NCBI GenBank assembly: GCA_050741915.1 | Contig: JBOGEX010000090.1 | Location: forward strand, 1-6,145 | Length of the DNA: 6,145 bases | From: JACCTH01 sp050741915 | GTDB lineage: Bacteria; Actinomycetota; Acidimicrobiia; Spongiisociales; ZC4RG35 | Reading direction: 5' to 3' | In this document: one piece after another, positions 1-5,521 of the stretch | Layout of the letters: each line of letters starts with the position of its first letter | Numbering within the stretch: the first letter of the stretch is position 1 | The notes under the pieces: generated by a model | The model's database searches: none | Told to the model about the DNA's origin: nothing | The model's input: only the letters and a program-made list of their open reading frames with translations | Program-made: the position numbers and the translations under genes

Positions 1-2
1 CA

Positions 3-83
3 ACCGAACTACGCCGCTCCCTCTCGGTGATCGACCGATGCATCAACAGCTACCTCACCGACGCCGGACTCGCCGCAGCATGA
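3..83 (+). CDS. C-terminal tail of an unidentified protein, cut by the window edge
   Basis: Reading from base 3, an open frame of 26 codons ends at TGA (81-83). It encodes a charged, helix-prone peptide ending in YLTDAGLAAA. I do not recognise the family. The frame enters from outside the window, so neither its start nor its length can be seen. It is kept because the composition (Leu, Arg and Asp in amphipathic spacing, Ala-rich end) looks like a normal protein C-terminus and because another plus-strand gene follows. It could still be a chance frame. The 58 bases between it and the next gene hold only a weak inverted repeat (GAACC-AA-GGTTC at 111-122), with no T-run to make it a terminator. 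Confidence 0.3.
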   Translation, partial: TELRRSLSVIDRCINSYLTDAGLAAA

Positions 84-141
84 AACGTGTCACAACTGTA
101 AAGATCTACGGAACCAAGGTTCTCTAGTCGTCGATGACGGA

Positions 142-462
142 ATGCCCGAGCCGGAGCGGCAAGTGAACATCATCGGAAAACGGTGGATCGGGCGAGCTGA
201 TTTCCGATTCACTGATTTGCCCTTGGTCATTGAGCTTCTCAGCGTTCGCTATCACGCTTCTCTCATTGACTCGGCCGCCGACCGGGAACGGTTCGCGGAG
301 TTTCGTCGAGCTGGCCACCATGTGCTGGCGTTTTGGGACTTCGAGGTGTGGCACAACCCGGGACTTGTGGTCCGCCTCACTCGCCAAGCGCGAGAAATGC
401 TGAAGGTTGATGTCATGCCGTCGCCGGATGACCCCTTCTTACGCATCAACCGCGGGCTCTGA
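142..462 (+). CDS. DUF559-type (PD-(D/E)XK-like) protein, short and probably N-terminally truncated
   Basis: The 106-residue product matches by eye the C-terminal DUF559 domain, a Vsr/PD-(D/E)XK nuclease-like fold common in actinobacteria. Visible signatures are WIGRADF (residues 15-21, where D20 would be the first acidic residue), LVIELLSVRYHAS (28-40, with E31 and the conserved H38), an Asp/Arg-rich helix (DRERFAEFRRAG, 47-58) and the closing strand VLAFWDFEV (61-69). The usual VEVDG core reads IELLS, so a second acidic position is lost and nuclease activity is doubtful. Family members usually run to about 280-300 residues with an N-terminal winged-helix region, which is absent. Family-like sequence continues in frame upstream of the ATG (LVVDDG, 124-141), but no start codon exists back to the stop at 28-30. 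There is no clear Shine-Dalgarno. It may be a decaying remnant. The domain call is fairly firm; expression is uncertain. Confidence 0.6.
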   Translation: MPEPERQVNIIGKRWIGRADFRFTDLPLVIELLSVRYHASLIDSAADRERFAEFRRAGHHVLAFWDFEVWHNPGLVVRLTRQAREMLKVDVMPSPDDPFLRINRGL

Positions 463-491
463 CCCGCGGTTGATGCGGTAAAACGTTTTTT
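442..491 (+). terminator. Perfect 15-bp inverted repeat between convergent genes, probable terminator
   Basis: The arms 442-456 (cgcatcaaccgcggg) and 463-477 (cccgcggttgatgcg) pair perfectly around a 6-base loop (457-462). A T6 run follows at 486-491 after an 8-base gap. The left arm encodes the last residues of the DUF559 protein, and its TGA stop lies in the loop. On the minus strand the same hairpin begins 13 bases after the stop of the exported-protein gene, but no T-run follows it. It best fits a terminator shared by two convergent genes. The gap before the T-run is longer than in a textbook intrinsic terminator. Confidence 0.6.
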
Positions 492-996
492 AAGGGCCGT
501 CGGGAGGGTTGGATCCGCCGGTGGCGACAAAGCTCACGCAGTCGCCCTGGTTCTTGAAGACCCCAAACGTCACCCAGCCACCCTTCTTGCACTGATCTTT
601 CGACGTGAGACCGGCGATCAGGGTGGTCGTCGTGGTCGGCGCCACCGTGCTGGTCGACGCAACGGTCGTGGTCGGGGCAGCGGTCGTAGTCGGCGCTGCC
701 GTGGTGCTCGGCCCAACAGTGGTAGTCGGAGCGTTTGGTCCGCTTGGCTGGTTGCGTCCACCGGTAACCACGTAGCTGACGCAGTCGCCCTGATTCTTAA
801 AGACCCCTCCGAAGTCCTGCCAACCACCTTGCTTGCAATCGTCGGCGTCATCCAATCCGGGAATCGTCAAACCGGGGCGGTTTTCGAGCCCGGTCCGGGA
901 TAACGCCATTGGCGCAAAGGCAATGACCGCAATCATGACCCCCAGACCGACGACCGCCAGGCGCGATCGGCGAATGTTCTCCATTAGCTGTTTCAC
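490..996 (-). CDS. Exported or membrane-anchored protein with two FKNQGDCVS-type cysteine domains and a Thr-rich linker
   Basis: The 168-residue product starts at GTG 994-996, chosen because GGGAAAGG lies 6 bases upstream. An ATG four codons later (984) is the alternative. An Arg-containing N-terminus (NIRRSR) leads into one hydrophobic segment (about residues 13-32), a signal peptide or single membrane anchor. Two copies of a small domain follow, at about residues 54-80 and 136-161. Each begins with C-K-x-G-G-W and continues through VFKNQGDCVS to a TGG end, with exactly two cysteines that could form one disulfide outside the cytoplasm. They are joined by about 40 residues rich in Thr, Ala and Pro (APTTT-like units), a typical flexible extracellular linker. 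I have seen this motif in uncharacterised actinobacterial secreted proteins but know no function or family name for it. The gene is divergent from valS and convergent with the DUF559 gene. Confidence 0.75.
   Translation of the reverse strand: MKQLMENIRRSRLAVVGLGVMIAVIAFAPMALSRTGLENRPGLTIPGLDDADDCKQGGWQDFGGVFKNQGDCVSYVVTGGRNQPSGPNAPTTTVGPSTTAAPTTTAAPTTTVASTSTVAPTTTTTLIAGLTSKDQCKKGGWVTFGVFKNQGDCVSFVATGGSNPPDGP
507..597 (-). repeat. Cysteine-domain repeat, copy 2 (C-terminal)
   Basis: This stretch encodes the C-terminal copy of the two-cysteine domain and is a diverged direct repeat of 750-840. The longest identical block includes cgcagtcgccctg (plus-strand reading). Copy 1 has one extra Gly codon (FGGVF against FGVF). 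Many differences are silent, as expected from an old internal duplication kept at the protein level. Confidence 0.8.
617..731 (-). repeat. Low-complexity coding repeat for the Pro/Thr-rich linker
   Basis: Imperfect units of about 15-21 bases built from gtcgt/ggtcggcgc elements (plus-strand reading) encode reiterated APTTT and AAPTTT segments. The stretch joins the two cysteine domains. Such DNA is prone to copy-number change, so linker length may differ between strains. Confidence 0.7.
750..840 (-). repeat. Cysteine-domain repeat, copy 1 (N-terminal)
   Basis: This stretch encodes the N-terminal copy of the two-cysteine domain, just after the membrane segment. It pairs with the copy at 507-597 and shares the C-K-x-G-G-W opening and the FKNQGDCVS core. 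Confidence 0.8.
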
Positions 997-1002
997 AAAC
1001 AA

Positions 1003-1010
1003 CCTTTCCC
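1003..1010 (-). promoter_or_regulatory. Shine-Dalgarno deciding the GTG start of the exported-protein gene
   Basis: On the minus strand GGGAAAGG ends 6 bases before GTG (996). It is 18 bases from the ATG at 984, which is too far for good spacing. This favours GTG over ATG and over the outer TTG at 1059. Confidence 0.55.
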
Positions 1011-1030
1011 TCGGGATCCCCCAACCAGTG

Positions 1031-1059
1031 ATGAGATCTCTTCCACTCTCCGTGGTCAA
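1031..1059 (-). promoter_or_regulatory. Candidate sigma-70-type promoter for the exported-protein gene
   Basis: On the minus strand TTGACC (1059-1054) is separated by exactly 17 bases from TCTCAT (1036-1031). The -35 is near consensus and the -10 is weak (4 of 6). Transcription would begin near 1024, leaving a leader of about 28 bases that contains the Shine-Dalgarno. This is prediction by eye only. Confidence 0.4.
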
Positions 1060-1107
1060 GGCTAGCCGCGCTCGGCCGCTGGGAAAGAGGCCTCAGACCC
1101 ATCAAGC

Positions 1108-1113
1108 TACCCT
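1108..1113 (+). promoter_or_regulatory. Candidate -10 box for a leaderless valS transcript
   Basis: TACCCT fits the actinobacterial TANNNT -10 pattern. Its end lies 6 bases before the valS ATG, so transcription could begin at the ATG itself. No Shine-Dalgarno precedes this ATG. No good -35 is visible. Confidence 0.3.
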
Positions 1114-1119
1114 TGCCCG

Positions 1120-3675
1120 ATGCCTCCTTTTCCAGGCTCGCGCATACCCGAAAAGCCTGTTCTCGAAGGCCTCGAGGACAAATGGCGACCGGACTGGGAG
1201 GAGCGAGGGGTGTATCGCTTTGATCGCAGGAAAACCCGGGAGGAGATCTTTTCGATCGACACCCCGCCACCCACCGTGAGCGGTCGCCTTCACACGGGGC
1301 ACGTCTCTTCGTACACCCATACAGATCTGATCGCCCGCTATCAGCGGATGCGGGGGAAGGAAGTCTTCTACCCAATGGGGTGGGACGACAACGGTCTCAA
1401 CGTCGAGCGCCGGGTCCAACTTATGACAGGGACAATCGTCGACCCGTCGCTGCCCTTCGACCCAGATTTCAAACCACCCGCCGAACCACCGAAACGACCG
1501 GTCCCGATTTCGCGGCCCAACTTCCTCGATCTTTGCGACCAGGTGGTGCCCGAGCTCGAAGCCGGCTATCACGAGCTCTGGTCACGACTCGGATTGTCTG
1601 TCGACTGGTCGTTGACCTACACAACGATCGGAAGCCACGCCACACGCATCTCCCAGACGGGTTTCCTGGGGCTCGCTGGGAAAGGGTTGGCCTATCGGGC
1701 AGCGGCGCCGACCCTCTGGGACGTCGACATGAAGACATCGGTGGCGCAGGCCGAGCTCGAGGACCGCGAGGTGCCCTCGGACTACCGGAGGATTGCTTTT
1801 ACCGGTCCCGATGGGGAGCCGCTCCTCGTTGACACCACCCGTCCCGAGCTACTCCCGGCCTGCGTGGCCCTGGTGGCCCACCCCGACGACGCCCGCCATC
1901 AGCAGCTTTTCGGAAGGTACGCCATGACTCCGCTTTTCGGGGCGAGCGTCCCCGTCGTCGCCCATGAGCTGGGCGATCCGGAAAAGGGGACCGGGCTGGC
2001 GATGGTCTGCACCTTCGGTGACACCACCGATGTGGTCTGGTGGAGGGAGCTGGGTCTCGACCTGCGCGCACTTGTCCAGCGCGACGGGACGATGCGTTCG
2101 GTGATGTGGGGAGGGCCGGGCTTCGAAAGCCAGGATCCGGGCGCTGCCCAAGCGGCTTACGACACGATCTCTGGTCGAAGCACCAAGCAGGCGCGCAGCC
2201 TGGTGATCGAGATGCTCGAGCAGGCGGGAAAGCTGGTCGGAGAGGCTCGGGCGATCACCCACGCAGTCAAGTTCTGGGAAAACGGCAATCGCCCGCTCGA
2301 GATCATCACTTCCCATCAGTGGTTCATCCGGTATCCCGAGCGCGAACAGCTTCTCAAGCGGGGCAAGGAGTTGAACTGGTACCCCGACTTCATGCGGGTC
2401 CGATATGAGAAGTGGGTCAATGGTCTGATCGGGGATTGGAACATCACTCGCCAGCGCTATTTCGGGGTCCCGTTCCCGGTCTGGTATCCGATCGATTCCC
2501 AAGGTGCGGTCGATCTCCTGTCGCCGATCTTTGCGACCGAGGACATGCTCCCGGTCGACCCCACGACCACAACCGCGCCGGGGTTCGATGAGTCGACACG
2601 CAACCGACCCAATGGGTTCGCCGCCGATCCCGATGTCATGGATACCTGGGCCACCTCGTCGCTCTCGCCGCAGATCGTCTGTGGCTGGAAAACCGATGCT
2701 GACCTGTTCGCTCGTACTTTCCCGATGGATCTGCGGCCACAAGCACATGAGATCATTCGGACCTGGCTCTTCACGACCGTCGTTCGCTCTCACTATGAGT
2801 TCGACTCTCTGCCCTGGGCCAACGCCACGATCTCGGGGTTTGTCATCGATCCCGATCGGAAGAAGCTCTCAAAATCGGCCGCCAACGCCGCCGACGATCC
2901 GATGGTGCTGCTCTCAACCTACGGAGTGGATGCGGTTCGTTATTGGGCGGCCCAAGGACGACCCGGGATCGATATGGCTTTCGACGAGGGCCAGCTCAAA
3001 ATCGGACGTCGTCTGGCGACGAAGCTTTTGAATGCCTCGAAGTTCGCTCTCACCTTGAGCGAGGGTGCGACCGGCAGACCGACGATGCCCCTCGATCAAG
3101 CCTTGCTCGCCGGTTTGGCGGATCTAGTGGACGAAGCGACGGCAGCTTTCGATCGCTTCGACTACGCCCGAGCCATCGAACGAGTCGAGGCCTTCTTCTG
3201 GCCCTTCTGCGATGACTACTTAGAACTGGTCAAAGGGCGCGCCTACGGCAACGATGGGGACCAAGGGACCGAGTCGGCGCGGGCGACGCTGGCTGTAGCT
3301 ACCGAAACGATGGTCAAACTTTTTGCGCCCTTCCTGCCCTATGTGACCGAGGAAGTCTGGTCGTGGTTCGGCGAGGGCAGCGTGCATCGGGCGCCATGGC
3401 CGCGGGCCGACCCCGTTCGCGACTTGGCGAGTCACCCCGGTGATTCCGATCTTCTGCACACGGCGGGTCAGGTCCTGTCATCTATTCGCAAAGTTAAAAC
3501 CGCAGCCCAGGTCTCGATGAAGGCCAAAGTGGCGTCGCTCGTGATCACCGGCCCGGACGGGGTAACGACGAGCCTCAAGAGAGTCGAAGGCGATCTCCGC
3601 AACGCCGGTGCCATCTCGGGCGGAATTGCTTACGGTGACGGGGAAGAACTATCGGTCGAGGCAACTCTCGCCTAA
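1120..3675 (+). CDS. valS: Valine--tRNA ligase, short archaeal-like type
   Basis: This cytoplasmic class I synthetase joins valine to tRNA-Val using ATP and hydrolyses mischarged threonine. The 851-residue product shows PPPTVSGRLHTGH (49-61, HIGH-type signature), MGWDDNG (ATP and amino-acid site), a CP1 editing domain from about 170 to 380 with TTRPE near 239-243, SHQWFIRYPE near 398-407, DWNITRQRYFGVPFPVW (439-455), DVMDTWATSSLSP (505-517), the block MDLRPQAHEIIRTW (536-549) and KLSKS (582-586, KMSKS-type). A helical anticodon-binding domain follows. The C-terminal coiled-coil arm of E. coli-type ValS (about 950 residues) is missing. So are the cysteine pairs that archaeal enzymes often carry after PVWY, where this one reads PVWYPIDSQG. 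Both traits fit the archaeal-like form found in several actinobacteria. The start suits the family N-terminus (RIPEKPVLEGLE). No T-box is visible upstream. The stop overlaps that of the convergent exporter. Confidence 0.96.
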   Translation: MPPFPGSRIPEKPVLEGLEDKWRPDWEERGVYRFDRRKTREEIFSIDTPPPTVSGRLHTGHVSSYTHTDLIARYQRMRGKEVFYPMGWDDNGLNVERRVQLMTGTIVDPSLPFDPDFKPPAEPPKRPVPISRPNFLDLCDQVVPELEAGYHELWSRLGLSVDWSLTYTTIGSHATRISQTGFLGLAGKGLAYRAAAPTLWDVDMKTSVAQAELEDREVPSDYRRIAFTGPDGEPLLVDTTRPELLPACVALVAHPDDARHQQLFGRYAMTPLFGASVPVVAHELGDPEKGTGLAMVCTFGDTTDVVWWRELGLDLRALVQRDGTMRSVMWGGPGFESQDPGAAQAAYDTISGRSTKQARSLVIEMLEQAGKLVGEARAITHAVKFWENGNRPLEIITSHQWFIRYPEREQLLKRGKELNWYPDFMRVRYEKWVNGLIGDWNITRQRYFGVPFPVWYPIDSQGAVDLLSPIFATEDMLPVDPTTTTAPGFDESTRNRPNGFAADPDVMDTWATSSLSPQIVCGWKTDADLFARTFPMDLRPQAHEIIRTWLFTTVVRSHYEFDSLPWANATISGFVIDPDRKKLSKSAANAADDPMVLLSTYGVDAVRYWAAQGRPGIDMAFDEGQLKIGRRLATKLLNASKFALTLSEGATGRPTMPLDQALLAGLADLVDEATAAFDRFDYARAIERVEAFFWPFCDDYLELVKGRAYGNDGDQGTESARATLAVATETMVKLFAPFLPYVTEEVWSWFGEGSVHRAPWPRADPVRDLASHPGDSDLLHTAGQVLSSIRKVKTAAQVSMKAKVASLVITGPDGVTTSLKRVEGDLRNAGAISGGIAYGDGEELSVEATLA

Positions 3676-5027
3676 TCAGTTGGGGCGGCGCGGGCAGATT
3701 CGATCGTGGCGGTGTTGAGGCGGCCGAACGCATAGATCGAGATCGCTCCATAGACAATTCCGGCGACGACAAAAGGCGAGCGCAGCCCGATCTCTCGTCC
3801 CGCCAGCGCCGCCACCCCACCGACTAGGAGCCCTCCGAGGAAGGCTCCGATCGGCATCATCCCCCATCCAAAGAAGCGATAAACGCTGTTGACGCGACCC
3901 AGCAATCGATCGGGAATGATCGACTGGCGGAGAGAGACAGTGACCACGTTCCACATAACCGCGCCGAGAGACTCGATTGCGAACATGACCCAAACCACTA
4001 TCGCCGACGAGGTGAAGCCGATGATGAGGGAGGCGAGGGCGCCGCTGATCAGCGTGAACTGGATCGCGGCCCCCGAACCCAGGCGGGAGCTGACCCGCGA
4101 GGCGATCAGGCTGCCGACCACTCCGCCGGCCGCTCCCGCTGATAGGAGCACTCCGAATCCCGAGGCGCCGAGCGAGAGGATCTCCTGACTGAAGAGAACG
4201 AAGATGGCGAGGGTGGCACTCCCCAGGGCATTCAGGAGACCCAGGACGACGGCCAGGCGGCGGAGAAGTGAATGGCGCCATAGCCAGCTGAAGCCCTCCT
4301 TCAGCTCAGTGCCAAAGCGTTGCCCGGGAGCGCCGGTGGTTGGGCGGAAGCTTCCTGTCAGAAGAAAGAGCAGGCCGGCGGCGACGGCGAAGGTGACCGA
4401 GTCGACAAAGAAAGGCAGACTGAAAGCGACCGCAAGGAGCAATCCGCCCAAGGGGGGTCCTACGAAGGAGTTCATCACCATTTCAGCTCCCCACAGACGA
4501 CCATTGGCCCGTTCGAGCTGACTCTTCTCGACCACCGCCGGCATCAGGGTCTGGGCCGCGTTGTCGCGTAACACCTCGGCCATGCCGAGCAGGAGCGCCG
4601 AGATATAGAGCGTCGCTAATAGGAGGGCCGGATTAGCGATGGTGGGAAAGTCGCCATTGGCGAGCGCACCGGGAGAAGGAAGTGTTCTCTGGTTGACGAG
4701 CACCACGACCGCCACCGCGATGGTGATCAGAAAGCGAACGACGTGCATCGTCGCTACCAGCCGACGCCGGTCGACGCGATCGGTGATTACTCCGGCCGGG
4801 AGTGTGAACACAAGCCAGGGGATGCGGGTGGCGACCCCTACCAGGGCAATCTGCAGGGGGCTCCTCGTTACCGCCGAAGCCAGCCACGGATAGGCGACGA
4901 GGGCCAACCCGTCTCCAAAGTTGGAGATGACACTTGCGGTCCAGAGCTTCCAGTAGTTAGCGCCCAGCGAAGCGGGCGCAGCCGACGCGGATGAGGTCAA
5001 GGCGTTGGCAATAATGCCAGATGGCAA
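3672..5027 (-). CDS. MFS transporter, MFS_3 (EntS/MefA-like) exporter
   Basis: The 451-residue inner-membrane protein has about twelve hydrophobic segments (roughly 27-50, 58-80, 92-112, 133-155, 184-203, 205-225, 258-280, 290-312, 322-340, 342-364, 383-407 and 418-436) split by a central loop near 226-257. Motif A reads GVITDRVDRRR (79-89). RDNAAQTLMPAVV (154-166), ERANGRLWG (172-180) and the second-half block RQSIIPDRLLGRVNS (367-381) are typical of MFS_3 drug or siderophore exporters driven by the proton gradient. The substrate cannot be read from sequence. An in-frame TGA at 5033-5031 limits the start. No ATG or GTG occurs in the first 40 codons, so it begins at TTG 5027 or TTG 5000, neither with a good Shine-Dalgarno. 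It overlaps valS by 4 bp at the 3' end and, with the outer TTG, the GNAT gene by 7 bp at the 5' end. Confidence 0.9.
   Translation of the reverse strand: MPSGIIANALTSSASAAPASLGANYWKLWTASVISNFGDGLALVAYPWLASAVTRSPLQIALVGVATRIPWLVFTLPAGVITDRVDRRRLVATMHVVRFLITIAVAVVVLVNQRTLPSPGALANGDFPTIANPALLLATLYISALLLGMAEVLRDNAAQTLMPAVVEKSQLERANGRLWGAEMVMNSFVGPPLGGLLLAVAFSLPFFVDSVTFAVAAGLLFLLTGSFRPTTGAPGQRFGTELKEGFSWLWRHSLLRRLAVVLGLLNALGSATLAIFVLFSQEILSLGASGFGVLLSAGAAGGVVGSLIASRVSSRLGSGAAIQFTLISGALASLIIGFTSSAIVVWVMFAIESLGAVMWNVVTVSLRQSIIPDRLLGRVNSVYRFFGWGMMPIGAFLGGLLVGGVAALAGREIGLRSPFVVAGIVYGAISIYAFGRLNTATIESARAAPTD
5006..5019. promoter_or_regulatory. Symmetric TGGCA-ATAA-TGCCA element in the divergent start region
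   Basis: A perfect 5-bp inverted repeat around ATAA lies between the GNAT ATG (5021) and the inner TTG start of the exporter (5000). Its centre supplies AATAAT (5010-5015) on the plus strand, 5 bases from the GNAT ATG, and CATTAT on the minus strand (5016-5011). It could be two back-to-back -10 boxes or a small operator. Neither strand has a good -35 at 16-18 bases, so it is a suggestion only. Confidence 0.3.
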
Positions 5028-5521
5028 CTGTCAGACATGCGGTCCCTGCCGACGCCGAGCGCATCGGCGAGATTCACATCCGTTCCTGGCAAAAGGCCTA
5101 CCCGGGAATTCTTCCCGCTGATTTCCTGGCGTCGCTCTCGGTCGCGGCCCGAGTGGAGCATTGGCGTGCCGACCTCGTCTCGATGGCAGAAAGGAACCTG
5201 GCGCTGGTAATCGAGGAGGGTTGGTCGGTACTTGGCTTCGCCCGTCTGGCGCCAAGCGCCGATGGAAGCGACGGCGAGGTGCAGGCGATCTATCTCGACC
5301 CGGATCACTGGCGACAGGGGTTGGGTCGTGTCCTCATGACTGCGGCCGAAGAGGCCCTGGCAGAACAAGGATGGAACGAAGCGATTCTCTGGGTGCTAGA
5401 GGAGAACGAATCGGCCCGGCGGTTCTACGAAGCAATGGGCTGGAAGGTCGAGCCCCATCGAGCACTACTCAACATCGGCGGGGCCGACGTGCAAGAGATC
5501 CGCTATCGGAAGGCGCTCTAA
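5021..5521 (+). CDS. GNAT family N-acetyltransferase
   Basis: The 166-residue cytoplasmic protein has the complete GNAT fold and would transfer an acetyl group from acetyl-CoA to an unknown amine. The N-terminal strand and helix (VRHAVPADAERIGEIHIRSW) are typical. Motif A, which binds the CoA pyrophosphate, is IYLDPDHWRQGLGRVLM (90-106) with the Q/R-x-x-G-x-G signature as RQGLGR. Motif B lies at ENESARRFYEAMGWK (128-142). The substrate is not predictable. The in-frame TAA at 5012-5014 and the family N-terminus fix the start at ATG 5021. No Shine-Dalgarno is properly spaced, and AATAAT ends 5 bases upstream, so the message may be leaderless. The gene overlaps the next one by one base (TAATG), implying co-transcription and coupling. 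It is divergent from the exporter. Confidence 0.93.
   Translation: MATVRHAVPADAERIGEIHIRSWQKAYPGILPADFLASLSVAARVEHWRADLVSMAERNLALVIEEGWSVLGFARLAPSADGSDGEVQAIYLDPDHWRQGLGRVLMTAAEEALAEQGWNEAILWVLEENESARRFYEAMGWKVEPHRALLNIGGADVQEIRYRKAL
5508..5513 (+). promoter_or_regulatory. Shine-Dalgarno of the IspD-like gene
   Basis: GGAAGG lies inside the end of the GNAT gene, 7 bases before the ATG at 5521. It fixes the start of the downstream gene and supports translation coupled to GNAT, because the start overlaps the TAA stop. Confidence 0.7.

Noticed and set aside
111..122. Inverted repeat GAACC-AA-GGTTC as a terminator of the first frame
   Set aside because: The arms are only 5 bp with a 2-base loop, and no T-run follows.
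997..1059. Longer version of the exported protein starting at TTG 1059
   Set aside because: It would add 21 residues before a normal signal or anchor segment and would start on top of the likely -35 box. GTG 996 has a well-placed GGGAAAGG.
997..1119. T-box riboswitch upstream of valS
   Set aside because: The spacer is short, contains no T-box consensus (GGGTGG-type block) and no terminator hairpin before the ATG.
1849..2793. Long minus-strand frame (314 codons) inside valS
   Set aside because: It lies fully within a gene with clear synthetase motifs. Its translation is Arg/Asp/Pro-rich without recognisable domains, as expected for an antisense shadow in high-GC DNA.
5161..5520. Extending the IspD-like gene upstream in frame to 5161
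   Set aside because: That extension is an out-of-frame reading of the GNAT gene, giving an Arg/Gly-rich sequence. ATG 5521 has the correct Shine-Dalgarno spacing.
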